From: an uncultured Lachnospiraceae bacterium
Lineage (GTDB): Bacteria; Bacillota; Clostridia; Lachnospirales; Lachnospiraceae
Direction of reading: 5' to 3'
DNA: 64,000 bases
NCBI GenBank assembly: GCA_947570615.1
Contig: CANOVJ010000005.1
Location: forward strand, 55,422-119,421
The translations under genes and the position numbers were made by a program. Below the pieces are notes generated by a model. The model saw only the letters and a program-made list of their open reading frames with translations, was not told where the DNA came from and did not search any database. This document shows, in pieces, positions 32,800 to 41,324 of this stretch; position 1 is the stretch's first letter, and each line of letters begins with the position of its first letter.

Positions 32800-34431
32800 A
32801 TGGAACCTGTATTAAACGAGACAAATTCAGAAAATAATACCTGTGTGGAAGCTGTCTCTGAAAAGACGCGCAGAGATCCCAATCCGCTCTTTCCTTTTAT
32901 GGGAATCGGAAGCCTTGTCTATGCGTTTTTATTCACGTTTTTTCTCTACAGAAACGGCTCGGGGATCACCTTCCCTTTTTTCACAGGCGCAACCTGCTTC
33001 TTTTTCTTCTTATATATAAAAAGATCAGGGATTACCGCCGCAAAAATCTCCCTTTTTCCCGTAGTCAGTATTCTTCTGCTCGGAGCAGGCGTCTGCATGA
33101 CTGATTCCTGGATCCTGATCCTGTTTAATAAGGCGGGGATATTTTTCCTGTTTTTTTATCTGGCGATTCATACCCTGTATCAGGATCAGGGCTGGGACAT
33201 TTCCAGATACCTGGGGGCTGTCCTTAACATTGTATGCACCAGCCTGATCTTTATATTCAGACCGTTTACTGATTTTACCGATTATTACAAAAATAAGAAA
33301 AATATAGAGGACAACACCGAAGGGAAAGGGAAGTATATCTTTTTCGGAGCTGTCATCGCCATCCCCTTTCTCTTTGTGATCCTGCTTCTGCTCTCTGACG
33401 CGGACGCTGTTTTTTCCAATACGCTCGAGAGGATTTTTTCCTTTGATTTTGAGTGGGATTTTCGGATAACAGAGATTGCTTTTTTGTTCCTGTTCGCCTT
33501 TTTTGCATCCTACAGTATTCTGTGCAGACTTTCCATTCATGATCTGAAAGAGGAGATGACTGACAGACAAAGACTTGAGCCCATTATGGGAATCACCTTC
33601 ACAGGCCTTGTATCCCTGGTCTATCTGGCCTTCTGTTACATCCAGATTGTATACCTCTTTGGAGGACTCGGCACTCTGCCGGAGAATTATACCTACGCCT
33701 CCTATGCCAGAGAGGGATTCTTTCAGCTTGTGTTCGTATGTCTGATCAATCTTCTGCTGGTGCTGGGCTGTATGAAGTATTTCAGAAAAGACAGGATACT
33801 GGAGGGAATTCTCACATTTATATGCGCCTGCACATATATCATGATTGTATCCAGCGCTTACCGCATGATTCTCTATATTCAGGCATATAATCTGACCTTC
33901 CTGCGCCTGTTCGTGCTGTGGGCCCTGTGCGTGATTTTCCTGCTCGTAACGGGCGCTTTAATCATGATTTACCGGAAGAATTTTCCTTATGCGAGATATT
34001 GTATCGTCATTGTCACGGCATTATATCTTATCTTTTTCTTCTCCCGGCCTGATTACCGGATCGCCAGATACAATCTGGCGCAGGATACTACGGATTATTA
34101 TTATCTGAAAAATCTCTCTCTGGACGCCGCTCCGGCTATCTATGACCATTACAGTAAAACAGGATTTGATGAGGAAGACGGTTTCTGGTTTCCGGATTTC
34201 GCCTCCCACATGATCCTCAAAAGCTATGACTTTCAGGTGGAGGAACTCGATCTGATCTGGCAGGAGGCAGGGAAGTGTCTTCCCGGACGACTTTCCTTAA
34301 GAAGCTGGAACCTTTCCAGATGGAGAGCTTACAGAGCCTATGAACAGTATTACCGGTTAAATCCTGATTTTGCAGAGGATGTGGAGTATCATATCATGCG
34401 GTATACGGGAGACAGGCTGGGAAGACCATAA
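32800..34431 (+). CDS. DUF4173 membrane protein
   Basis: 543 residues with about 12 helices. The motif YASYAREGFFQLVFVCLINLLLVL near residue 300 and the C-terminal extramembrane region (from about 415: PDYRIARYNL...) with TPR-like YEQYYRLNPDF are typical of DUF4173. The role is unknown, though such proteins are often linked to HTH/DUF2975 pairs. The ribosome site GGAGG lies inside the end of the HTH gene, so translation is coupled. Confidence 0.85.
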   Translation: MEPVLNETNSENNTCVEAVSEKTRRDPNPLFPFMGIGSLVYAFLFTFFLYRNGSGITFPFFTGATCFFFFLYIKRSGITAAKISLFPVVSILLLGAGVCMTDSWILILFNKAGIFFLFFYLAIHTLYQDQGWDISRYLGAVLNIVCTSLIFIFRPFTDFTDYYKNKKNIEDNTEGKGKYIFFGAVIAIPFLFVILLLLSDADAVFSNTLERIFSFDFEWDFRITEIAFLFLFAFFASYSILCRLSIHDLKEEMTDRQRLEPIMGITFTGLVSLVYLAFCYIQIVYLFGGLGTLPENYTYASYAREGFFQLVFVCLINLLLVLGCMKYFRKDRILEGILTFICACTYIMIVSSAYRMILYIQAYNLTFLRLFVLWALCVIFLLVTGALIMIYRKNFPYARYCIVIVTALYLIFFFSRPDYRIARYNLAQDTTDYYYLKNLSLDAAPAIYDHYSKTGFDEEDGFWFPDFASHMILKSYDFQVEELDLIWQEAGKCLPGRLSLRSWNLSRWRAYRAYEQYYRLNPDFAEDVEYHIMRYTGDRLGRP

Positions 34432-34465
34432 CAAACGCCCTCACACTCCGCAAGACACTTTATTG

Positions 34466-34497
34466 TAAGAAACGGATGCCGCGTTCCGCCGGGCACC
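34466..34497. terminator. Hairpin between the DUF4173 and araD genes
   Basis: TAAGAAA / TTTCTTA arms enclosing a GC-rich loop, between two convergent genes. There is no long T-run, so the terminator call is tentative. Confidence 0.45.
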
Positions 34498-34549
34498 CAT
34501 TTCTTAATAACAGGGGATCAGTGTACTGCAAAGCCCTGTCGGTTAAATC

Positions 34550-35245
34550 TTAATTTTGTCCGTAGTAGGCGTTCGCGCCATGCTTTCTGAAATAATGCTT
34601 ATCCTGAAGCTCCTTCGGAGCCGGGGCAACCTTCGGATTGATGGTCTCTGTTCTGTATGCCATTTTGGCTACCTCCTCGAGAACCACCGCGTTGTGAACC
34701 GCGTCCATGGCGTCCTTTCCCCAGGCAAAGGGGCCGTGATTTTTACACAGAACCGCAGGTACCGCCATGATTTCCTTTCCCATACGGGTAAACTCGTTCA
34801 CAATCAGATGACCTGTATTTTCCTCATAGGCCTCCTCGATTTCCTCCTGTGTGAGACACCGAAGGCAGGGAACCTCCCCGTAGATGTAATCCGCGTGGGT
34901 GGTCCCGTAGCAGGGAATCCCTCTTCCCGCCTGGGCCCAGCTTGTGGCGTAGGATGAATGAGTGTGAACGATCCCTCCGATCTCAGGAAACGCCTTGTAG
35001 AGCTCTAAATGGGTGGGGGTGTCGGAGGAGGGCTTAAAGCGTCCCTCAATCTTATTTCCCTCCAGGTCCATCACCACCATATCCTCCGGGGTCAGCTTCT
35101 CATAGTCTACTCCGCTGGGCTTGATCACGAAAAGTCCCTTTTCCTTATCGATCCCGCTTACATTCCCCCAGGTAAAGGTGACAAGTCCATAATATGGGAG
35201 CTTCATATTCGCATCGTATACCTGTTTCTTTAATTCTTCCAGCAT
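34550..35245 (-). CDS. araD: L-ribulose-5-phosphate 4-epimerase
   Basis: 231 residues, class II aldolase/AraD fold. The N-terminal [10 protein letters not shown] and the zinc-binding [30 protein letters not shown] (His pair), plus the HGPFAWG motif, mark the epimerase. It converts L-ribulose-5-phosphate to D-xylulose-5-phosphate. Last gene of the ara operon, after the kinase; a hairpin lies in the gap. The start follows GGAAG. Confidence 0.93.
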   Translation of the reverse strand: MLEELKKQVYDANMKLPYYGLVTFTWGNVSGIDKEKGLFVIKPSGVDYEKLTPEDMVVMDLEGNKIEGRFKPSSDTPTHLELYKAFPEIGGIVHTHSSYATSWAQAGRGIPCYGTTHADYIYGEVPCLRCLTQEEIEEAYEENTGHLIVNEFTRMGKEIMAVPAVLCKNHGPFAWGKDAMDAVHNAVVLEEVAKMAYRTETINPKVAPAPKELQDKHYFRKHGANAYYGQN

Positions 35246-35307
35246 AAATTCCTCATTTCCGCGCCCGAAGAACGCTTTTATTAAAAGAATGAAGTTATAT
35301 CAGTGAA

Positions 35308-35337
35308 TGATTCAGGAAGCTCGTCTGTTCCTGATCA
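35308..35337 (-). promoter_or_regulatory. Hairpin between the kinase and araD
   Basis: TGATTCAGGAA / TTCCTGATCA at the kinase stop codon, without a T-run; probably an mRNA processing or stabilising element. Confidence 0.4.
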
Positions 35338-36924
35338 GAAAGCGTCCACAGCGGCATGTTCGATGGATAACCCTGCCATATAGCGTTCCATAAACTTTTC
35401 AAAGCCTGCCACATCCTCCTTTACAGGCTCCATTCGGTTTCCGCTCTCTCCGGCAAAGATTTTTGTTTTCAGATAGCTCTCGAGGTTTTCATTCTCCGCT
35501 TTATTCTGCATGTAGGTGGCCAGAAGCGCCATCCCCCAGGGACCGCCCTCCCCTGCCGTCTCCATCACGGATACAGGGGTATTCATGGCGGCGGCGGCAA
35601 TTCTCTGCCCTACGCCCTTTGTCTTAAACAGGCCGCCGTGGCCGAACATTTCGTCCACCTCCACCTTTTCTTCCTTAAACAGCAGATCCAGACCTGCCTT
35701 CAGGGCCGCCAGGGAGGAATACAGATGGGCTCTCATGAAATTGGCGAGATTAAATTTATCCTCCGCCTTCCTCACAAAAAGAGGCGCTCCTGCATCGAAC
35801 CCTGTGACCGGTTCTCCTGAAAAATAATTGTAGGAAATCAGACCTCCGCAGTCCGCGTCCCCTTCCAGAGCCTTGTTGTAAAGCACGGAAAACAGACTGT
35901 TTCTGTCAATGCTGTTTCCGATACTTTGGGCAAACTCGTCAAAGAGATTCACCCAGGCGTTCAGGTCGGAGGTGCAGTTGTTACAGTGTACCATTCCCAC
36001 CAGAGCGCCGTCCGGAGTGATCACCAGATCGATCTCAGGATATACCTTCGCAAGCTCTCTCTCCAGCACGATCATGGCAAACACGGAGGTTCCGGCTGAG
36101 ACGTTTCCGGTCCTTCTGGCCACGCTGTTGGTGGCAACCATTCCCGTTCCGGCATCTCCCTCGGGAGGACATACGGGAATCCCCGCCTTTAACTGTCCGC
36201 TCACATCCAGGAGAGCAGCCCCCTCCTCTGTAAGTGTGCCCGCCGTCTGTCCCGCCGTCATGACCCCTGGAAGGATGTCTGCCAGTTTCCAGGAAAATCC
36301 TTCCTTCTGCGTCAGCGCATCGAATTTTCTCATCATATCCTGCTCATAATCGCCTGTATTCATATCAATGGGGAACATACCCGAGGCGTCCCCCACGCCC
36401 AGAACCCTTTCCCCGGTGAGCATGAAGTGAACATAGCCCGCCAGAGTGGTGAGGAAGGAGATATCCTTTACATGCTCTTCCTTATTTAAGATTGCCTGAT
36501 ACAGATGGGCAATACTCCATCTCTGGGGAATATTGTAGTTAAATTCCTTTGTGAGAAGAGACGCCGCCTGCTCTGTTATCGTATTTCTCCAGGTTCTGAA
36601 GGGAACCAGAAGCTGATTCTTTTTATCAAAGGCCAGATATCCGTGCATCATGGCGGAAAAACCCATGGAACCGATTCTGGTAATGGTGGTATCATACTGC
36701 TTTTTCACATCGGAGAGCAGATCCTGATAACAGCCCTGCATCCCCTTCCACACTTCCTCAAGGGAATAAGTCCATATACCGTCCACATACTGATTTTCCC
36801 ACTCATAGCTCCCCGAAGCCAGAGGCGTTCCCCTCTCGTCCACTAAAACAGCCTTGATTCTGGTGGAACCGAGCTCGATCCCGAGAGCCGTCTTCCCTTC
36901 GTCAATCAATAATTTTCTGTCCAT
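35335..36924 (-). CDS. FGGY-family carbohydrate kinase, probable L-ribulokinase
   Basis: 529 residues. The N-terminal [17 protein letters not shown] phosphate loop and the C-terminal [27 protein letters not shown] and [18 protein letters not shown] motifs mark an FGGY kinase. It is not the classical AraB sequence type; the [22 protein letters not shown] block is that of the kinase found in Clostridia ara operons. Placement between araA and araD supports L-ribulose as the substrate (inference). The araA gene ends 30 bases upstream. Confidence 0.8.
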   Translation of the reverse strand: MDRKLLIDEGKTALGIELGSTRIKAVLVDERGTPLASGSYEWENQYVDGIWTYSLEEVWKGMQGCYQDLLSDVKKQYDTTITRIGSMGFSAMMHGYLAFDKKNQLLVPFRTWRNTITEQAASLLTKEFNYNIPQRWSIAHLYQAILNKEEHVKDISFLTTLAGYVHFMLTGERVLGVGDASGMFPIDMNTGDYEQDMMRKFDALTQKEGFSWKLADILPGVMTAGQTAGTLTEEGAALLDVSGQLKAGIPVCPPEGDAGTGMVATNSVARRTGNVSAGTSVFAMIVLERELAKVYPEIDLVITPDGALVGMVHCNNCTSDLNAWVNLFDEFAQSIGNSIDRNSLFSVLYNKALEGDADCGGLISYNYFSGEPVTGFDAGAPLFVRKAEDKFNLANFMRAHLYSSLAALKAGLDLLFKEEKVEVDEMFGHGGLFKTKGVGQRIAAAAMNTPVSVMETAGEGGPWGMALLATYMQNKAENENLESYLKTKIFAGESGNRMEPVKEDVAGFEKFMERYMAGLSIEHAAVDAF

Positions 36925-36954
36925 ACCAGTTCTCCTACTCTGTTAAATGAAAAT

Positions 36955-38451
36955 TTATCTGTAAAAAACTTCCCCGAGCATCAGATCCTTTTTAAAGTCG
37001 CGGATCTTCGTATCCTTATCAATGTAAACCGCTTCGATCCCCATGGCGTTCGCCCACTCGCCCATCTGCTCCGAGGTGAGATCGTAGGTAAAAGCTGTGT
37101 GATGTGCTCCGCCTGCCAGAATCCAGGCCTCTGCTCCCACATACATATCCGGCTCAGGAGTCCAGAAGTTGCTGGCCACAGGAAGATTTGGCATGGGTTT
37201 CTCCACCTTTTTACACTCCACGTCATTGATAATCAGGCGAAACCGGTTGCCCAGATCGATCAGGGAAGTGGCTACGCCATGTCCTTCTTTGGAGGCAAAC
37301 ACCAGTCTGGCGGGATCCTCACGATCTCCCATGCTCAGAGGCTGACACTTGATGCTGATGGGGCCCTCCGCAATGGACGGACAGATTTCCAGCATATGCG
37401 CCTGCAAAATTCCTTCCTTTCCTCTCACCAGGTTATAGGTATAATCCTCCAGCATGGAGGTTCCTTTGGGATTTTTCAGGTCGGCCGTCATGATCTTCAT
37501 CAGGCGGACCATGGCCGCTACCTTCCAGTCTCCCTCAGCGCCAAAGCCATATCCCTTCTCCATCAGTCTCTGGATAGCAAGACCGGGAAGCTGCTTTAAG
37601 GCCCCCAGATCGCCGAAATGGGTGACGATGGCCTGATAGTTCTTCTCCTCCAGAAATCTCTCGAAGCCGATCTCGATCTGCGCCTGAACCGCCACATGCT
37701 TTTTGAACTCCTGCGGATCTCTCCCCTCCAGAAGAATTTCATATTTATCATAATATTCGTCCACAAGAGCGTTTACGTCCCCGGCAGAAACCGAATCCAC
37801 ACTCTCCGCGATCTCATTTACCGGGTAAGCGTCGATCTCCCAGCCGAATTTGATCTGGGCCTCCACCTTATCCCCCTCTGTGACGGCAACATTACGCATG
37901 TTATCTGCCACGCGCATCACACGGATATGGCTGCTCTCAATGATTCCGATGGCCGTTCTCATCCAGGAGGCTATCTTCTCCATGACAACGGGATCCGTCC
38001 AGTGTCCAACTACCACCTTCCGCTCTATGCGCATTCTGCTCACAATATGGCCATACTCACGGTCTCCGTGCGCCGACTGGTTTTCGTTCATGAAATCCAT
38101 ATCGATGGAGTCATAGGGAAGCTCCTCATTAAACTGGGTGTGCAGATGCAGAAGAGGTTTTCTGAACTCCTGCAATCCCAGGATCCATGACTTGGCCGGG
38201 GAGAAGGTGTGCATCCAGGTGATCACGCCCGCGCAGGACTCGTCCAGATTGGCCTCGTTAAAGGTTCTGCGGATCAGCTCGTTGGTGATCAGTGTGGGCT
38301 TCCACACGACCTCGCAGGGAAGGATTCCCGACGCATTCAGGCCCTCCACGATTTTTCTCGAATGCTCCGCGACCCTGCTTAAGCATTCATCCCCATACAG
38401 ATCCTGCGAGCCTGTGCAGAACCAGAACTTGTACTCTTTTTTCTGTAGCAT
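36955..38451 (-). CDS. araA: L-arabinose isomerase
   Basis: 498 residues, the usual length. Conserved blocks include WMHTFSPAKSWI, LHTQFNEELPY, GYGFGAEGDWKVAAMVR (metal Glu), EDYTYNL (second Glu), AHMLEICPSI (His) and GAHHTAFTYDL (His). It converts L-arabinose to L-ribulose. It is the first structural gene; upstream are an inverted repeat and the araR gene. The start has AGGAGGT. Confidence 0.96.
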   Translation of the reverse strand: MLQKKEYKFWFCTGSQDLYGDECLSRVAEHSRKIVEGLNASGILPCEVVWKPTLITNELIRRTFNEANLDESCAGVITWMHTFSPAKSWILGLQEFRKPLLHLHTQFNEELPYDSIDMDFMNENQSAHGDREYGHIVSRMRIERKVVVGHWTDPVVMEKIASWMRTAIGIIESSHIRVMRVADNMRNVAVTEGDKVEAQIKFGWEIDAYPVNEIAESVDSVSAGDVNALVDEYYDKYEILLEGRDPQEFKKHVAVQAQIEIGFERFLEEKNYQAIVTHFGDLGALKQLPGLAIQRLMEKGYGFGAEGDWKVAAMVRLMKIMTADLKNPKGTSMLEDYTYNLVRGKEGILQAHMLEICPSIAEGPISIKCQPLSMGDREDPARLVFASKEGHGVATSLIDLGNRFRLIINDVECKKVEKPMPNLPVASNFWTPEPDMYVGAEAWILAGGAHHTAFTYDLTSEQMGEWANAMGIEAVYIDKDTKIRDFKKDLMLGEVFYR

Positions 38452-38505
38452 TGTTCTACCTCCTGTTTATATAGTTTTTGCCTGTTTCTTATCTATCATG
38501 TTATT

Positions 38506-38529
38506 ACTTGTATGCTTATCATTACAAGT
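38506..38529 (-). promoter_or_regulatory. Candidate AraR operator
   Basis: ACTTGTA and TACAAGT arms separated by 10 bases, about 55-80 bases before the araA start. The half sites resemble the ATTTGT/ACAAAT arms of known AraR sites, though the spacing is wider. Confidence 0.5.
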
Positions 38530-38542
38530 TGTTTTTTTATAT

Positions 38543-38596
38543 TCCGAAGGAATTTTCCGAAGGAATTTTTTCGAAGGAATTTCCCGAAGGAAATTT
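38543..38596. repeat. Four tandem GAAGGAATTTTCC-like repeats
   Basis: Four near copies of CCGAAGGAATTTT with a period of about 13 bases fill the end of araR's 3' flank. Each unit contains TTCC-GAA-GGAA, able to form a small hairpin, and together they may fold as a terminator for araR. A clean T-run is lacking. Confidence 0.7.
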
Positions 38597-39706
38597 TTAC
38601 AGTCTCCTGCAGATACAGGAATTCCCCTCCACGATCTCAGGCTCGATCAGTATTTTGTGCTCCCCGGGAAACATATTCCCGTTCCGGATCAGCTTCAGCA
38701 TCAGCTCCGCGGCCATCTCTCCCAGCTTTTCCTGCGGGTGAACGATGGCTGTCAGACGGATCCCGTTGCTCTCCGCCATACCGGAATTGTCATAGCCCGT
38801 AACGGATACGTCCTCCGGCACCCTGAGCCCTGCGTCGCCTAACGCCTGAATCACTCTCATGGCAATCTGATCATTGTAGCAGACTACCGCGTCCATAGGA
38901 TAGTGACTGACAGCCATCTGATAGATACTCTCATAGGGATGGATCTTTCGATCCTCCGTATAGTACCAGATGACCCTGTCCGGGTCGTAGGAGATGCCTG
39001 CCTCCTGCAGAGCCGCCACATATCCCTTGTGCCTGTTCTGCCCCTGTATGTCGTCAGATTTAAAAACACCAGTTATTTTATTATGTCCTTTATCGATCAG
39101 GTACTTCGTGATTAAATAACCCCCTTTATAATCATTCATAAGCACCTGAGGCCTGTCGCTCATCTTTGCAAAGCAGCCCTGGATAAAGACACAGGGGATC
39201 CCATATTCCTCCAGCTTCCTGTACAGACTGATATGTCGGCAGTAAATCTGGCTTTTACTGGGCTCTATGATGATTCCATCGATATCCTTCTGCAAAAGCT
39301 CTTCCAGACATCTGGCCTCCTGGCTTCTGGAATTCCCGGTATTCTTCAGTATGATACTGTAGCCCTCCCTGGTAAGAACCGTATCGATTCCCTTGATCAC
39401 TCTCGGAAAAATATAGTCAGAAATATAGGTGGTGACCAGGGCTATATTCCTTGAATTTCTGTTGTGGCGTACCAGACCGGAGCAGAAGGTTCCCCGCCCG
39501 TGCAGGGCATAGATATACCCTGCATTTTCCAGTATGGACAAAGCTTTCCTCACCGTCTGTCTGCTCACCTGGTAGCTGATGGATAATTCGTTTTCCGAAG
39601 GGAGTCTGTCCCCTGAACGGATTTCTCCTGTCAGTATTTTTTCCTTCAGATCCTCCATCAGCTTTACATATTTCAGTTCCTTCTGGCTGATTTCCTGATT
39701 TGGCAT
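38597..39706 (-). CDS. araR: AraR-type GntR/LacI hybrid repressor
   Basis: 369 residues. N-terminal GntR winged helix (YVKLMEDLKEKILTGEIRSGDRLPSENELSISYQVSRQTVRKALSILENAGYIYALHGRGTF), then a LacI-type effector domain (NIALVTTYISDYIFPRVIKGIDTVL, VTGYDNSGMAES). In Bacillus, AraR releases DNA on binding L-arabinose. Here it is transcribed in the same direction as and upstream of araA. The start has GGAGAA. Confidence 0.9.
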   Translation of the reverse strand: MPNQEISQKELKYVKLMEDLKEKILTGEIRSGDRLPSENELSISYQVSRQTVRKALSILENAGYIYALHGRGTFCSGLVRHNRNSRNIALVTTYISDYIFPRVIKGIDTVLTREGYSIILKNTGNSRSQEARCLEELLQKDIDGIIIEPSKSQIYCRHISLYRKLEEYGIPCVFIQGCFAKMSDRPQVLMNDYKGGYLITKYLIDKGHNKITGVFKSDDIQGQNRHKGYVAALQEAGISYDPDRVIWYYTEDRKIHPYESIYQMAVSHYPMDAVVCYNDQIAMRVIQALGDAGLRVPEDVSVTGYDNSGMAESNGIRLTAIVHPQEKLGEMAAELMLKLIRNGNMFPGEHKILIEPEIVEGNSCICRRL

Positions 39707-39728
39707 GGTATGTTCTCCATATTAATAA

Positions 39729-39768
39729 ATCCCAAAGGCCGGTTATCGTTACCTGTGACCTTTGGGAT
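39729..39768. terminator. Hairpin between flotillin and araR
   Basis: ATCCCAAAGG / CCTTTGGGAT arms around a 20-base loop. It is the probable end of the flotillin transcript or a leader element of araR. No strong T-run. Confidence 0.5.
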
Positions 39769-39799
39769 CCTGTCGGCATGATTCTGCCATTAATCTGAT

Positions 39800-41299
39800 T
39801 TACTTTTCATTGATTACCGAGCCGGAGACAGCCGCAACCACACCCTCCTTTTCCTCATCGGAGAGCCCGGAAAAATTGATGTTTCTGTTTACCTTTGCAT
39901 CGTACGTCTCGCCCTTTACAATCTCCGCCAGGTCGATTCCCACTGTCTCTCTCATGGTCTCGAACAGTCTGGTCATAACGCCCGGCACATTATCCGCCAC
40001 CGTGCTTACCCCATTGCTGTTATCCCCGCCTATGATCGTGATCTTATCAATCTGAGTGAGAGGCTCCGCGATCTTTCCCGCAATATCGGGCAGCACTTTG
40101 ATCAGCATTTCCGCCATGGCGGCATTGTTGTATTTCTGGTAAGCGATCGCTTTCTTCTCCATTGCTTCGGCCTCGGCGACGCCCTTTGCCTGAATGGCCT
40201 TTGCCTCCGCCTCGCCCACCATCCGGATTCCTTCCGCCTCCTGCTCCCTGGCATAGCGCTGGGCCTGAGCGGTTGCCTTCATTGCCTCGGCCTCCTTCTC
40301 GCGTTCAAACTTCTCGGCCTCCGCGTTCTTCATCCTCTTGTAAAGCTCCGCCTCGGAATGCTGCTGGAGTGCAAATCTGTCTGCTTCCGCCTTCTTCTTA
40401 ATCTCCGCATCCAGGGCCTTCTCCTTAACCTCAGCTTCCTTCTGCTTTAAGATGACTTCCTTTTCCTGTCTGGCGATGCTGGCCTCCTGGGTTGCGATCT
40501 CGATGGTCTTTCTCTGTTCCTGCTGCTGAATGCTGTAGGCCGCGTCCGCCTCCGCGCGCTTGGTATCCTCCAACTTTTTCAGCTCCGCCTTCTGCAGGGC
40601 AAGCTCATTGTTCTTCTTGGCAATCTCCCGCTCCGCGTTGATTCTTGCATCGTTGGCCTGTTTGTCCGCCTGCGCCTTGGCAACCGCAACCTCCTTCTCC
40701 GCTTCCGCCTTGGCGATGGCCGCCTTTTTCTTGATCTGGGAAATATTGTCGATTCCCAGATCATCGATGACGCCGTTGCTGTCCGCAAAATTCTGTACGT
40801 TAAAGCTTACAATATCAAGACCCATGGCCGCCAGGTCGGGCTCGGCGTTTTCCTTCACCAGATTGGCGAATTTCTGACGGTCGCTGACCATCTCCTCCAG
40901 ACGCATCCGGCCCACAATCTCCCTCATGTTGCCCTCTAAAACCTCTCGGGCAATTCCGGCTATGTACTGGGTATTCTGATTCAGGAAGTTCTCCGCCGCA
41001 AGGGAGAGCTTATCCTTTTCACTGCTGATCTTGATATTTACCGCCGCGTCCACCTGGATATTGATATAATCCGCCGTGGGAACCGCGTTGGACGTCTTCA
41101 CATCGATGGCGATCAGCTTGAGAGAGAGCTTATCCATCCTCTCAAGGAAAGGGATCTTCACGCTTGCCTTTCCGATGATCACCTTCTTGCGCAGACCGGA
41201 TATGATATATGCCGTATCCGGAGGCGCCTTCTTGTATCCTGTTATCACGATCACCACCACAAGAATGATGACCAGCGCCGCAATAATTGCTCCTAACAT
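39800..41299 (-). CDS. Flotillin family membrane-domain protein
   Basis: 499 residues: an N-terminal helix (MLGAIIAALVIILVVVIVIT), a SPFH domain (ISGLRKKVIIGKASVKIPFLERMDKLSLK), then a long Ala/Glu/Lys-rich coiled coil (about 200-400) with the EA repeats typical of flotillins. It fits FloT, a scaffold of membrane microdomains. Its place 25 bases from gyrA is probably not functional. The start follows AGGAGGTCAGGAGG. Confidence 0.93.
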   Translation of the reverse strand: MLGAIIAALVIILVVVIVITGYKKAPPDTAYIISGLRKKVIIGKASVKIPFLERMDKLSLKLIAIDVKTSNAVPTADYINIQVDAAVNIKISSEKDKLSLAAENFLNQNTQYIAGIAREVLEGNMREIVGRMRLEEMVSDRQKFANLVKENAEPDLAAMGLDIVSFNVQNFADSNGVIDDLGIDNISQIKKKAAIAKAEAEKEVAVAKAQADKQANDARINAEREIAKKNNELALQKAELKKLEDTKRAEADAAYSIQQQEQRKTIEIATQEASIARQEKEVILKQKEAEVKEKALDAEIKKKAEADRFALQQHSEAELYKRMKNAEAEKFEREKEAEAMKATAQAQRYAREQEAEGIRMVGEAEAKAIQAKGVAEAEAMEKKAIAYQKYNNAAMAEMLIKVLPDIAGKIAEPLTQIDKITIIGGDNSNGVSTVADNVPGVMTRLFETMRETVGIDLAEIVKGETYDAKVNRNINFSGLSDEEKEGVVAAVSGSVINEK

Positions 41300-41324
41300 C
41301 CTCCTGACCTCCTTTAAGCTTTTA

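Noticed and set aside
38543-38596. CRISPR array
   Set aside because: The units are about 13 bases and directly adjacent without spacers; no cas genes are present.
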